The notes under the pieces are model-generated. The model saw nothing but the letters and a program-made list of their open reading frames with translations, had not been told where the DNA came from and searched no databases. This document shows, piece by piece, positions 26,896 through 35,929 of a stretch of 64,000 nt of DNA. The DNA is from Shewanella sediminis HAW-EB3 (GTDB lineage Bacteria > Pseudomonadota > Gammaproteobacteria > Enterobacterales > Shewanellaceae): assembly GCF_000018025.1 (NCBI RefSeq), contig NC_009831.1:3286001-3350000 (forward strand), given 5' to 3'. Each line of letters begins with the position of its first letter. The first letter of the stretch is position 1. The position numbers and the translations under genes are program-made.

Positions 26896-27495
26896 TCACA
26901 TTTGATATTTCTGCATCCTGAACTTCAAATTCTGTTTCACCGCAGCCCATTCGCTATCAATGATCGAATAGATCACCGTATCTCTGACGGTACCGTCACT
27001 TAGCAATTTATGATTTCTCAGTACACCATCTTGTTTAGCACCGAGACGCGTGATGGCTTCTCTTGAGGCTTGATTATGCCAGTGGGTTCTAAACTCCACC
27101 GCCATGACATCTAACGTTTCAAAAGCATACTCCAGCATTAACAGCTTTGCCTCTGTGTTAGCACTGGTTCTTTGTGCGCGCTTGGCATACCAGGTATAAC
27201 CTATTTCCAAACGCCTGTTTGCCTGATCCCAATTGCAGATCCGCGTCGAGCCGATGATCTCACCGGAAAGTTTATCCCGTACGGCAAAAGATAATGCTTC
27301 TCCTCTTTCCTCTGCGGCTAATGCCGTTTCAATATACTCTTTCATCTCATCAGGATGAGGGGCGCTCGTGTACCATAACTGCCAAAGTTCTCCGTCTGAG
27401 ACCGCCAGAGAAAGCGCGGGAATATGCTCTAAACTCAATGGTTCGAGCAGAATATGTTCTCCGGATAAACACTCAGCATGAACTTCACTCTTCAC
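26896..27495 (-). CDS. GNAT acetyltransferase, RimJ/RimL-like
   Basis: 199 residues from the GTG at 27495 (GGGAGAG upstream). A longer frame from a GTG at 27598-27600 overlaps the previous stop and is less like the family. The acceptor side opens HILLEPLSLEHIPALS. The acetyl-CoA motif region GEIIGSTRICNWDQANRRLEIGYTWY and the conserved AKLLMLEYAFETLDVMAVEFRTHWHN...ITRLGAKQDGVLRNHKLL match N-terminal-acetylating GNATs of the RimJ type, although the protein target is unknown. It follows another acetyltransferase gene in the same direction. Confidence 0.85.
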   Translation of the reverse strand: MKSEVHAECLSGEHILLEPLSLEHIPALSLAVSDGELWQLWYTSAPHPDEMKEYIETALAAEERGEALSFAVRDKLSGEIIGSTRICNWDQANRRLEIGYTWYAKRAQRTSANTEAKLLMLEYAFETLDVMAVEFRTHWHNQASREAITRLGAKQDGVLRNHKLLSDGTVRDTVIYSIIDSEWAAVKQNLKFRMQKYQM

Positions 27496-27596
27496 AACAC
27501 TCTCCCTGTTTCGATTAGGCAAAAATTGAAAAACCGTGTTAAAAAAACAACAACTTTGATTTATATCAATAAAGTTAACACAATTGACGACTGACT

Positions 27597-28124
27597 TCAC
27601 GAGTCGATAGCGATCTCATAGATGAGTACTTCCGAATTATCCTCCTCCCAGAGTATGTTCTCTTTATAAGACATTCCGACTTTTTCTAACACCGAAAGTG
27701 ATGCCTCGTTACCGGGACTCACTATACCCAGCACCCGCCTGAGCCCTAGTACTTTACAATGAAGGAGTACGGCTTTAGCTGACTCTACCGCAAAGCCTTT
27801 CCCCCAATACGCAGGCAAGAGTGCATAGCCTAGGTCGGGACTGTCAAACAGTGGTCTTTTCACCAAGCCGGAGAGACCTATCGGTTCACCACTCTCTTTT
27901 AGCTCAACGAGATAGAGGCCGTAACCATTCTGATGATAGCTGGCCAGTGGACCATCGAGTAGATAGGTTTCAGCCTGTAAAAGGTCCCTGACTCCTCTAT
28001 CACCAATATTCTCAAGAAATCCCTGAGTATTGAGTAAACTCAAAATAAAATCTGCATCTGCAATCTCTACATGGCGCAAAATTAACCTGGATGTTTCCAA
28101 TACAATCAAATGAATTTCCAACAT
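27597..28124 (-). CDS. GNAT acetyltransferase, RimJ/RimL-like
   Basis: 175 residues. The N-terminus LETSRLILRHVEIADADFILSLLN is typical of the family. GLSGLVKRPLFDSPDLGYALLPAYWGKGFAVESAKAVLLHC carries the acetyl-CoA pyrophosphate loop (P-A-Y-W-G-K-G-F-A), and a C-terminal SVLEKVGMSYKE follows. The stop overlaps a possible GTG start of the downstream acetyltransferase, so the two genes may be co-transcribed. The substrate is unknown. Confidence 0.87.
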   Translation of the reverse strand: MLEIHLIVLETSRLILRHVEIADADFILSLLNTQGFLENIGDRGVRDLLQAETYLLDGPLASYHQNGYGLYLVELKESGEPIGLSGLVKRPLFDSPDLGYALLPAYWGKGFAVESAKAVLLHCKVLGLRRVLGIVSPGNEASLSVLEKVGMSYKENILWEEDNSEVLIYEIAIDS

Positions 28125-28182
28125 ATTGACATGAAATAATTAGACTATACTTTGTTCAGTCCAGCAGAGGAAGCAGCGAACT

Positions 28183-28812
28183 ATGTCAAGGAAACGCACT
28201 CAAGTCAGCCAATATTACGTCATTGCAGCCGTTGTCGCTGCCGAACTCAACCATACATTAACCTACTGCAAACAGATCAATCTTACCGCGAGCAATGCCC
28301 AGGCTGCATCATCCCGGGTAGGTAACGCCGCGTTGGGGTTTAAGGCCTTAACCGGTTTCATCGATGACCTGGCCTGTTACACGATGAAAGCCGCAACTGA
28401 CATTAACAATCTGGCTCACAAGGCCAGTAAGTTAGCTGCCGATACCGCTAGAGCAGCGACAGCACTTAAGCACTTTGAGAAAGCGAAGAAAAATGCTCAT
28501 GAGGCAAAATTTGCATCGACCATCGCACCTGCCGTCGAGAAGACATCAAAAAATTATCAACAACTGCAACATTCATTTCAGCATCTCATCAACCAAATGG
28601 AGGTGCAGCTCCATGAATTAAAGAGAAACCTGAGAACCGCCAACATACTCGCATCCATATGCAGAATTGAAGCGTGTCGGGTCGATGTCGCCAATCAGGC
28701 AACCTTTAACGATGTCGCCAATCGCGTCGACAATGTTGCCAACCTGATCCGGCAACGAGTCGATAATGCCATCGCACTTTTCGATGGTTCAAGCGGACAA
28801 GAAGCCGCATAA
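28183..28812 (+). CDS. Helical, coiled-coil soluble protein paired with a diiron protein
   Basis: 209 residues, nearly all predicted helix with no membrane segment or signal peptide. Ala-rich heptads (YTMKAATDINNLAHKASKLAADTARAATALKHFEKAKKN) and QQLQHSFQHLINQMEVQLHELKRNLRTANILA resemble signalling-type coiled coils. The canonical chemoreceptor hairpin tip is absent. A GAGG site precedes the ATG. It lies 75 bp upstream of an ODP-like gene in the same direction. Because ODP proteins of spirochetes and others work with chemoreceptors, this could be a partner or sensor scaffold; that is inference. Confidence 0.62.
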   Translation: MSRKRTQVSQYYVIAAVVAAELNHTLTYCKQINLTASNAQAASSRVGNAALGFKALTGFIDDLACYTMKAATDINNLAHKASKLAADTARAATALKHFEKAKKNAHEAKFASTIAPAVEKTSKNYQQLQHSFQHLINQMEVQLHELKRNLRTANILASICRIEACRVDVANQATFNDVANRVDNVANLIRQRVDNAIALFDGSSGQEAA

Positions 28813-28887
28813 ACTAAGTTCATACACTAAGCTCATAAACAAAGTAATCAACTCGATTTCAGTCACACAGACAGGGAAGCATAATAG

Positions 28888-29622
28888 ATGAAGAGTCAGC
28901 TTATCGTTGAAACACCCACTCATAAATGGATCTACTTTGGCCGGGATCCGGAAAAGTCGGAAAAAATCATAGATACAAATCAGTATATGCTAGTCACTGA
29001 CAAGAAAGCCCTGTTGATGGATCCTGGAGGGGTCGAGTTATTTGCCCCCATGTTAGCCAATATCGTTAAACATATTCCGCTCGAGCAGCTCACCCACCTC
29101 TTTGCTTCCCATCAGGACCCTGACATCATCTCATCCCTCGGGCTCTGGGATCAGACTCTACCCAACGCAAAGCTCTATTCTCCTTGGCTTTGGGAGAGTT
29201 TTATCAGACATTTTGGCATGAGTAATATCAGTTATGAACCGATACCCGATGAAGGAAGTCGTTTAGCGTTGGATCAAGTTGAAATACATTTTATCCCCGC
29301 ACACTATCTGCACTCCTCCGGAAATATGCATGTATATGATCCTGCCGCCAGAGTCTTGATGTGTGGTGACGTTGGTGCCGCACTGGAAGCTCACGATGTC
29401 GATATCTTCGTCGATGACTTCGAGGCCCATACCAAGAAGATGAAATTCTTCCATCAACGCTGGATGCCCTCAAACCGTGCAAAAAATGAGTGGATAGAGA
29501 GAGTCAGAAAGCTCGACATTGAGTTTATGTGCCCTCAGCATGGGCGCATATTCAGAGGGGAGCAGGTCACTCAATTTCTGGATTGGTTTGAACAACTGGA
29601 TGTAGGGAAAGCGGGCTCTTAA
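28888..29622 (+). CDS. ODP/metallo-beta-lactamase-fold diiron protein
   Basis: 244 residues of a single metallo-beta-lactamase domain like the diiron half of flavodiiron proteins, without the flavodoxin half. Metal-ligand positions can be read in order: FASHQDPDIIS (H-x-D-x-D), PAHYLHSSGNMHVYDP (His), MCGDVGAALE (Asp bridge) and PQHGRIFRG (His). This is the pattern of oxygen-binding diiron proteins (ODP) such as the Treponema protein linked to aerotaxis. The neighbouring gene encodes a helical protein that may be its partner. Enzymatic O2/NO reduction is not implied without the flavodoxin half. Confidence 0.8.
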   Translation: MKSQLIVETPTHKWIYFGRDPEKSEKIIDTNQYMLVTDKKALLMDPGGVELFAPMLANIVKHIPLEQLTHLFASHQDPDIISSLGLWDQTLPNAKLYSPWLWESFIRHFGMSNISYEPIPDEGSRLALDQVEIHFIPAHYLHSSGNMHVYDPAARVLMCGDVGAALEAHDVDIFVDDFEAHTKKMKFFHQRWMPSNRAKNEWIERVRKLDIEFMCPQHGRIFRGEQVTQFLDWFEQLDVGKAGS

Positions 29623-29647
29623 CGCGATACAACACCAAACTTAGCAA

Positions 29648-29688
29648 TAAAAACGCCCGGTTTATGAGAATCAACCGGGCATTTTTAT
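29648..29688. terminator. Bidirectional terminator
   Basis: GCCCGGTT (29655-29662) pairs with AACCGGGC (29673-29680), with A-rich sequence on the left and ATTTTTATTG on the right. It serves the ODP-like gene on the plus strand and the nitroreductase on the minus strand. Confidence 0.85.
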
Positions 29689-29714
29689 TGCCTAATTATC
29701 AGCCGAAATAAAAA

Positions 29715-30263
29715 TCAGAGATAACGAACAAAATGTGCCCCCTCTCGTTTCGCTTTTATCGGTGCCTTCAGTGCGGGAGTCCCCAGATACAGAAAGCCGA
29801 CAATTTGATCACTCCCCTCGAGGCCCAGCGCTTGATGAAGATGCTTATCGAATGCCATATCGCCGGTACGCCATATGCCACCAAGCCCTTGAGCAAAAGC
29901 CGCCTGTTGCATGGCCATCGTCGCGCAGCCCGCTGCAAGTAGCTGCTCAAACTCAGGCACCTTAGGGTGTGGTTTTGGTTTGGCCACCACCACGATAACC
30001 ATAGGCGCACGTAGCGGCATCCCTTTCACCTTACCTTGCAGGGTCTCATCCCCCCCTTTTTTTATCACGGCATTGAGGAAGGCCTCACCCAGTCGGGATA
30101 AACCTTCTCCCTGAGCGATAATAAACTCCCATGGCGTGAGGCCCCCATGGTCGGGAACCCTCACGGCCGCATCCAAAATGTTTTTTAATTGAGTCTCGTC
30201 GGGACCAGGTGCTACAAGACGAGGAGATGACTGACGGGTTAGCAGTAATTCGATAGCGTCCAA
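29715..30263 (-). CDS. ydjA: YdjA-type nitroreductase-fold flavoprotein
   Basis: 182 residues aligning along its length with E. coli YdjA: MDAIELLLTRQSSPRL, VRVPDHGGLTPWEF, PMVIVVVAKPKPHPKVPEFEQLLAAGCA and QIVGFLYLGTP. Start is TTG at 30263 with AAGGA upstream, matching the YdjA start residue. It binds FMN as a dimer and belongs to the small nitroreductase subgroup; the natural substrate is unknown. An ends-of-MITE-like palindrome (TTATACCGATTGGTAT) sits 14 bp upstream of the start. Confidence 0.9.
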   Translation of the reverse strand: MDAIELLLTRQSSPRLVAPGPDETQLKNILDAAVRVPDHGGLTPWEFIIAQGEGLSRLGEAFLNAVIKKGGDETLQGKVKGMPLRAPMVIVVVAKPKPHPKVPEFEQLLAAGCATMAMQQAAFAQGLGGIWRTGDMAFDKHLHQALGLEGSDQIVGFLYLGTPALKAPIKAKREGAHFVRYL

Positions 30264-30392
30264 GATGCTGTCCTTGTTATACCGATTGGTATCGGTTGTC
30301 TATTTAAAAACAGAATAACAAAGGTTTAAACGTAAATCCCACCAAAATGGTGGGATTTACAAAAATGTTATCATGACAGAGAAAAAGGAAGT

Positions 30393-30989
30393 TTAATTTC
30401 TCTTATTAAAATACCTGTCGACAAAATAATCCAGGCTGGTGTAACGTCCTCCGCCCATAAAGAGCAGCGCCATCAACATGATGAGATAGGTAATAGCAAA
30501 CTCAATTCCGTTATTTAACACCACGAAATTCCCCGAGCTCGTCAGCCACTCATAATTACCATTTTCCTGTAACAGCTCTTTGGCTTTAGCCAATTTATCT
30601 CCCGCAGCGAGAACCTGCTCGTTGGCAAGCCAGGAGTTAACATCAGCGATGGCCAACCAACCGTTCTCCCAGTGAACCGAAAATGCGGCGACTAACATAG
30701 TGACCATTAAAGGAATAGAGATCAGGCGTGTGGCTAATCCCAGGATCAGGAGTATTCCACCGAAAAATTCGGTGCCGGCAGCGAGTCCCACCATCACCTC
30801 AGGCATAGGCAGGCCAAGCCCCCAATCAGGATTACCAAACCAGGCGGCAGTATCACTAAAATGCGATAACTTGTTGTATCCAGCCTGCATCAACACTGGC
30901 GCAAGATAGAGTCTGAGCGCCAAAGGAGCCAGACCTTCAACGTATTGAAGTAACCCTACAAATTTTTGATATAGTTTAACGAGTGGCAT
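30393..30989 (-). CDS. DoxX-family membrane protein
   Basis: 198 residues with four membrane segments and the DoxX signature LAPVLMQAGYNKLSHF followed by EFFGGILLILGLATRLISIPLMVTMLVAAFSVHW. DoxX proteins are four-helix quinone-related or oxidative-stress membrane proteins of uncertain function. AAGGA precedes the ATG. It has no operon partner; the thiamine gene cluster lies to its right in the same orientation but is separated by 139 bp. Confidence 0.88.
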   Translation of the reverse strand: MPLVKLYQKFVGLLQYVEGLAPLALRLYLAPVLMQAGYNKLSHFSDTAAWFGNPDWGLGLPMPEVMVGLAAGTEFFGGILLILGLATRLISIPLMVTMLVAAFSVHWENGWLAIADVNSWLANEQVLAAGDKLAKAKELLQENGNYEWLTSSGNFVVLNNGIEFAITYLIMLMALLFMGGGRYTSLDYFVDRYFNKRN

Positions 30990-31128
30990 ATCTAATCCTT
31001 TTTATCACTATTGTCAGAATAGACCATCACGAGACAAAATATCTTTCACCTAACACCAACTTTATAACAACACCTACGAAACAACTGGGGGTTGCAGCCA
31101 ATTTGATTTAGGAAATACAGGATTAGGC

Positions 31129-32166
31129 TCAGCCGATTAACGCAACAAAATTATCGAAACAATCCAGATATTCCTGGGAACTATGAGGATTAACCCCAGT
31201 TTCATCATTTTTTTCATTATTTAGAGAGATACCGGTAATATCGCTACTGTCGGCGGCCATCAACAGAGACCAACAGGCGGCGAAGACCCAATAGATGTTT
31301 ATTGCGCCGGGCAGGGCCGCCTTCGCAGCGGAGGTTAAGTTGGGGTGACCGTCCAGATAGCCCTCTATCAAATAATGACGCTGCGCCGTGGAAAGTGCAT
31401 GGGTCGACAGGACCCCCGCCAGATCGAACAGAGGATGAGAGCTGCATGCATACTCAAAATCGATACAATAAATCCTCCCCTCTTTATACAGTAGATTATG
31501 GGGGTTGAGATCCCTGTGACTGTATTGGTCTGAGTGCGAACAGGCATTGAGTTGTTCGAGCCAGAGAATAATATCATTCTCTAATGCCAACAACTCCATG
31601 TGACTCTCTTGCCATTGCACTGCCTGCACCGAATTGGAGAGTGTGGACTGATTAGCAGCGATAAGCGCCAGTTTTTCTCGGTAGATCGCCCACTGCTTAG
31701 TTACACCAATATTATTTTTGGGGACAGGTAAGCGGGAAACCCCTCTTAAGAATGGTAACAACAGGGTTTCGGCATCAGGCCATAGTGTCGCATCATCAAT
31801 CAAAGGGTGCGCCGGTTTTGCCGTTAACAGGCTGCCCCACTGTGCTTGATGGGCTTGCTGAATATATTCGCTAAGGTAATAAGCATGATCTGGACTGACA
31901 TAAATCAGTTTTGGTGCTAACCCCTGCTTTGCGGCAATGTTCCAGTTTCTCACTTCAGATTGACGATCACAGAGTTGGCTGCTCGCCGATGAGTTGACCC
32001 TGAGAACCCAATTTCGCTCACCGTCATTAATGAGATAGTTTTGATTACTCAAGCCATGAACGAGAGGCGTCACCACACTCTCGGAAGTAAAGTTCAAACC
32101 CGCAAGCTTAAGTTCATCGATAACCGATGCTGACAGCACTGCATGGAGGCGTTTTTCTGGGTTCAT
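31129..32166 (-). CDS. Phosphotransferase of choline/thiamine kinase type (ThiK-like)
   Basis: 345 residues with the APH/choline kinase fold: nucleotide-binding LVHGLSNQNYLINDGERNWVLRVNS, catalytic Brenner motif YSHRDLNPHNLLY and metal-binding CIDFEYACSSHPLFDLAG. It is last in a run of TonB receptor, YkoF-like, PnuC-type and kinase genes behind a TPP riboswitch, so phosphorylating imported thiamine (ThiK role) is the most economical function. The protein is longer than E. coli ThiK (about 274) and divergent, so choline or another alcohol cannot be excluded by sequence. Confidence 0.8.
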   Translation of the reverse strand: MNPEKRLHAVLSASVIDELKLAGLNFTSESVVTPLVHGLSNQNYLINDGERNWVLRVNSSASSQLCDRQSEVRNWNIAAKQGLAPKLIYVSPDHAYYLSEYIQQAHQAQWGSLLTAKPAHPLIDDATLWPDAETLLLPFLRGVSRLPVPKNNIGVTKQWAIYREKLALIAANQSTLSNSVQAVQWQESHMELLALENDIILWLEQLNACSHSDQYSHRDLNPHNLLYKEGRIYCIDFEYACSSHPLFDLAGVLSTHALSTAQRHYLIEGYLDGHPNLTSAAKAALPGAINIYWVFAACWSLLMAADSSDITGISLNNEKNDETGVNPHSSQEYLDCFDNFVALIG

Positions 32167-32284
32167 GGTTTACTCATCTTCTCACGCTCCAGGCAATCAC
32201 GCCCTCTGTGCAAAACTGCCATCATACTGACTCAGGTTAAAGCCAATCAATAAGACTATTTATAAAACGACTTAATATACCTGT

Positions 32285-32926
32285 CTAATATGAGAGTGCC
32301 CGACTCTGCTCTCGCATCGTCGTTTTCCATAAAAAATATCCCCCGATAGCCATACCGACATAGAGAATAAACAGCAATGACGTTAGCATCAGCCCTTTTT
32401 GTAAATACAGATAGATAGAGATGAGATCTATGATGACCCAGTATAGCCAATTCTCTAGCACTTTTTTGGCCACCAGGTAGGTCGTCATCACCGCAAAGCA
32501 GGTCGTTGCCGCATCGAGGTAAGGGTAAGAAGCCTGAGTATGGTTAGACATCAGGTAGCCGACCACACCAGAGATTGCTGCCGTCACAAGGATTATCTGG
32601 GTATGGCGGGTAAGGCTCCAGGAGACAACCGCGCTGCCAAGCTCATCCTGTTTCCCCTTCGACCATTGCTGAAAACCATACACGGCCATGGCCATATAGT
32701 AGACATTCAGCACCGACTCCATCAGCAGCGATACCTTCCAAAAAAGCGCCGTATAGATGGCTGTACTGAAAAATGCAGCAAACCAACACCATATACTGCC
32801 TTTCATCGCCAGTACTAAGTATCCCGCCGCAAGAACGACCGCGACGGCCTCCCACGCCGTTAAGGCGTTTGCCTCAATCAAGGCACCGCTGATCGTATTC
32901 AACAATGCAGCCCAAAAATCTGTCAT
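32285..32926 (-). CDS. pnuT: PnuC-family vitamin transporter, probably thiamine (PnuT)
   Basis: 213 residues, seven membrane segments and the PnuC-type motifs IWCWFAAFFSTAIYTALFW, YYMAMAVYGFQQWSKG and ENWLYWVIIDLISIYLY. PnuC members move unphosphorylated vitamins by facilitated diffusion and rely on a kinase for trapping. In this context (TPP riboswitch, outer-membrane receptor, kinase) the thiamine-specific branch is expected, as described for riboswitch-linked PnuT in Shewanella. 118 bp separates it from the downstream kinase gene. Confidence 0.88.
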   Translation of the reverse strand: MTDFWAALLNTISGALIEANALTAWEAVAVVLAAGYLVLAMKGSIWCWFAAFFSTAIYTALFWKVSLLMESVLNVYYMAMAVYGFQQWSKGKQDELGSAVVSWSLTRHTQIILVTAAISGVVGYLMSNHTQASYPYLDAATTCFAVMTTYLVAKKVLENWLYWVIIDLISIYLYLQKGLMLTSLLFILYVGMAIGGYFLWKTTMREQSRALSY

Positions 32927-33028
32927 TACGCTATCCGCTTTCTATTTCTGATTAGTCATCTAAAAAAATAAACTCACATTTACCTGAGTAAATATGAGTT
33001 TATCATGGCGTATCTTGGGTAATACCCG

Positions 33029-33289
33029 TTATTCGCTGTGAGAGAGATCCAGCTCACCACCAATAAACTTACACACAAATACGGCCTTGCCCCACTTCTC
33101 ATGGGCGGCCTGCATCTCAACGGCAAGCATAGACATCACATCGCTGTACTCACCACAGACCTGAGTCGCCATCGCATTGGTTTTACGCTCGATATTTGAA
33201 TAACTATCGACCCGACCGATAAACCATCTGATCGGATCCAGGTAGTTATCTTGTAAAGGGTAACAGCTTATCTCGGCAGTTAATTTCAT
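33029..33289 (-). CDS. YkoF/MTH1187-type thiamine-binding protein
   Basis: 86 residues matching the Thiamine_BP/YkoF fold: KLTAEISCYPLQDNYLDPI, SNIERKTNAMATQVCGEYSDVM and GKAVFVCKFIGGELDLS. Proteins of this small family bind thiamine or its pyrimidine moiety. It sits between the TonB receptor and PnuT genes in the riboswitch-controlled run. No signal peptide is seen, so it is probably cytoplasmic and may buffer or deliver the vitamin. Confidence 0.82.
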   Translation of the reverse strand: MKLTAEISCYPLQDNYLDPIRWFIGRVDSYSNIERKTNAMATQVCGEYSDVMSMLAVEMQAAHEKWGKAVFVCKFIGGELDLSHSE

Positions 33290-33396
33290 TTCATTGACCT
33301 CAGGCAGCCCTCTTTATAAGAAGAAAACCGCCACAATTAAGTTAATTTCTTGTTTGCTTGCACATGTTTTAGCAATTTAATCCCGCAGGTAGTAAA

Positions 33397-35607
33397 TTAC
33401 ATAAACTTGACGTTAACGGTTAATCCTAACTGGCGCGGATCCCCATAACGAATATATTGCTTATCGGCCCAATCCTGATCCGGCTCGTTCCCGAAGTAGA
33501 AGCCACGGGTGCCATATTGTTCATCAAACAAGTTACGCCCCCACAGGTAGGCTGACCAGAGATCGGTCTCATAACCCATACGCGCATTAAAGATAGTATA
33601 GGCATCAGACTTAGACTCGTTGCTGTCTGAGTAGTAGAAATCACTCTTACCACTGGTCGTCAGGTTAGCGAACCAGCCTGAATCGGTGCGATAGGTGGCA
33701 CCGGCACTATAGGTAAAGTTAGGAGAATGAGCGAGTTCACGGCCCGACAGGTCGACGGTTCCGCCATACTTATCCTGATACTCATAATCACCATAGGCAG
33801 TTTCAAGCCAGCCCAGAGTGGCATAAAGCTTTAGATTATCAGTCGCGTACCAGTTCCCCTCTAACTCGGCTCCATAATTGTGCGAGCTTCCCGCGTTCTC
33901 TGTATATAAGATGAATTTCTGTGGCTCATCAGGGTTCTGCTGTGAGGCCGACACCTGTTGATCACGTCTGTCCATATAGAAAAATGATAAATTGGTTGAC
34001 GCCTGCCCCTCTAACCAGTTGGATTTAAGTCCTATTTCATAGTTATATAGGGTCTCGGTATCGTACTCTTTCTTGTCCGACAGCTCGGTTGGCAGCGACA
34101 TATTAAAGCCACCCGCCTTATAACCACGCGCGACTCTGACATAGGCCTGCTGAGTGAGACTTATAGCCTTACTCAGAGCAATATGCCCGCCCCACATCGT
34201 TTCACTCGGGTTAAACGCATCGCCGGCACTATCGGCATACTCACTGTCACGGCTCTCGACTCTGGCACCAACAGAGAGGGAGTAATCATTGCCTAAGTCT
34301 GAGTCTATTTGAGCAAAGACGGCCAGATTTTCAGCCTCATATTCTGCCGTTAACGGATCTTCCCAACCGTTATAGATCTCTAATGTGTCGTTATCTTCAT
34401 CGAGTTTCATGCCATAGAGACCCACTAACCAGTCGGTACTCCCGGCAAAGATCCGTCCGGCTTCGGTTGAACTCAGTCTGAACTCCTGGCTAACGGATTT
34501 GCGTTCACCCTCTTTGTTCCAGGTGTAGTCATATTGGCAAGCCTCGCCATAACAGGTCAGATCCCCCCAATAATCCGGGTTAGCCCAATCGCCATCGTAA
34601 CCATGATGATGCTGAGTTTGCGCATAAGAGGTCAAAGAGACGAGCTCGAATGACTCGGCTCCGGAATAGGTCATCTTCAGCGAGCTACCTGTGGTGCGCT
34701 GTTTATCGACACCGGGCTCATCGGTGAGCGTATCGAAGCCATTGTTATCTAATGTCCAGGCATCGTAGCCATTATCATAATCGGCATGAAGCAGGGTAAG
34801 GTCGAGCTCAAGATGGTCGGTCGCATACCAGCGTAATTTGGCACGTCCGGTAAACTCATCACGCCCATTGGTATCATCCCGGCCCAGGTAGAGGTTATCT
34901 CTATAGCCGTTTTGTTTATGTTGCTGCAAAGATACCCGATAGAGTAACTTGCCCGAATCAGTCAATGGACCCGAGCTAAAACCACTGAATGTAGTGAGGT
35001 CATCATCACCCATCGACACTTCGGCGCCATGCTCAAAGACATCGGTGGGATCATTACTCTTAAGGTAGATTAAGCCTGCTAATGCGTTAGCACCGTAGCG
35101 CGTTCCTTGAGGGCCGCGAAGCACTTCAACCTGCTGAAGATCATACATGCTGGAGATCATGCCAAGACCGGACATATCGATATCATCGATGATGTAACCG
35201 ACCGAAGAATTAGGTGCCCCTTGATACTCCTCCTGCTCTCCGACACCTCGGATCTGGAAGTATTTAGGTCTCGAACTTCCACCGGACCAGTTGAAGTTAG
35301 CAATCGAGTTGAGCACCTCTTCAAAATGCTGAGCCCCCTCATCCTCAATCTGCTGTTGATCGATAACGGTAATACTCGACGGCATTTTGTCTAAGGAAGC
35401 GCCTCTGAAATCGGAAGTAACCACAATCACTTCCATCTCATCGGAGGTGGTAGGTTCATTGGCTGGTTCGGCAGAGAAGGCATAGCCGCTGGTCAATGCC
35501 GTAGAGATGGCAAGTGCGACTGGTGATACGCGTTTTAACGTATCAGATCTGAAACTAAGTGATTTAAAAGTAAATGGTTTAAAAGTAAACGGTTTAAAAA
35601 TAGACAT
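33397..35607 (-). CDS. TonB-dependent outer-membrane receptor, thiamine-regulated (Omr1-like)
   Basis: 736 residues from the ATG at 35607 (GGGG upstream); the frame reaches back to 35640 only through a TTG. After a signal peptide (VALAISTALTSGYAFSA) come the TonB box region DEMEVIVVTSDF, a plug domain (SSITVIDQQQIEDEGAQHFEEVLNSI...EVLRGPQGTRYG) and a 22-strand-type barrel ending in GLTVNVKFM. The TPP riboswitch directly upstream identifies thiamine or a thiamine precursor as the regulating ligand and likely cargo. The leader peptide has an unusual FKPFTFKPFTFKSLSF repeat. Confidence 0.9.
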   Translation of the reverse strand: MSIFKPFTFKPFTFKSLSFRSDTLKRVSPVALAISTALTSGYAFSAEPANEPTTSDEMEVIVVTSDFRGASLDKMPSSITVIDQQQIEDEGAQHFEEVLNSIANFNWSGGSSRPKYFQIRGVGEQEEYQGAPNSSVGYIIDDIDMSGLGMISSMYDLQQVEVLRGPQGTRYGANALAGLIYLKSNDPTDVFEHGAEVSMGDDDLTTFSGFSSGPLTDSGKLLYRVSLQQHKQNGYRDNLYLGRDDTNGRDEFTGRAKLRWYATDHLELDLTLLHADYDNGYDAWTLDNNGFDTLTDEPGVDKQRTTGSSLKMTYSGAESFELVSLTSYAQTQHHHGYDGDWANPDYWGDLTCYGEACQYDYTWNKEGERKSVSQEFRLSSTEAGRIFAGSTDWLVGLYGMKLDEDNDTLEIYNGWEDPLTAEYEAENLAVFAQIDSDLGNDYSLSVGARVESRDSEYADSAGDAFNPSETMWGGHIALSKAISLTQQAYVRVARGYKAGGFNMSLPTELSDKKEYDTETLYNYEIGLKSNWLEGQASTNLSFFYMDRRDQQVSASQQNPDEPQKFILYTENAGSSHNYGAELEGNWYATDNLKLYATLGWLETAYGDYEYQDKYGGTVDLSGRELAHSPNFTYSAGATYRTDSGWFANLTTSGKSDFYYSDSNESKSDAYTIFNARMGYETDLWSAYLWGRNLFDEQYGTRGFYFGNEPDQDWADKQYIRYGDPRQLGLTVNVKFM

Positions 35608-35687
35608 AGGACCCCAAATTAATATTTTGAGATCCGGCAACTGGAAAAGCGAGAAAGGTGGTACAAATACAATTGTACTTATTGGCC

Positions 35688-35792
35688 CATTCCTACGCCG
35701 GTATTAGCCGGATCAGGTTCAAAGGGTTTGTCTTATGACATCTCAGACACGGCACTAATATTATCAGCACAGCATCACCCCTTGGCGCCGGC
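35688..35792 (-). ncRNA. TPP (THI-box) riboswitch
   Basis: On the minus strand the segment contains the conserved blocks in order: GGGGTG near the 5' side, GTCTGAGATG (the CTGAGA pyrimidine sensor), ACCCTTTGAACCTGAT, and GGCTAATACCGGCGTAGGAA. The arms GCCGGC...GCCGG close the P1/P2 structure. It precedes the TonB receptor gene by about 80 bp. A potential GTACAA/TTGTAC hairpin in that interval could be part of the expression platform. It should repress the operon when TPP is abundant. Confidence 0.95.
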
Positions 35793-35853
35793 AAGTATAC
35801 ATGAGTTAAACAAGTGATTGACATACTTATGTCATCATTAAGTGAATTTTCAT

Positions 35854-35884
35854 AAAAAAACGTCAGCATAGCTGACGTTTTTTG
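35854..35884. terminator. Bidirectional terminator
   Basis: ACGTCAGC-ATA-GCTGACGT stem flanked by AAAAAAA and TTTTTT, between the riboswitch 5' side and the YcfL-like gene; it ends the ycfL/hinT transcript on the minus strand. Confidence 0.9.
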
Positions 35885-35929
35885 TAAAAATTTTAACCAG
35901 TCACAAGTAAAACCAGTCAAAAACAGAGA

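Noticed and set aside
28126..28151. TTGACA and TATACT before the helical protein gene
   Set aside because: The spacer is only 14 bp, too short for a sigma-70 promoter.
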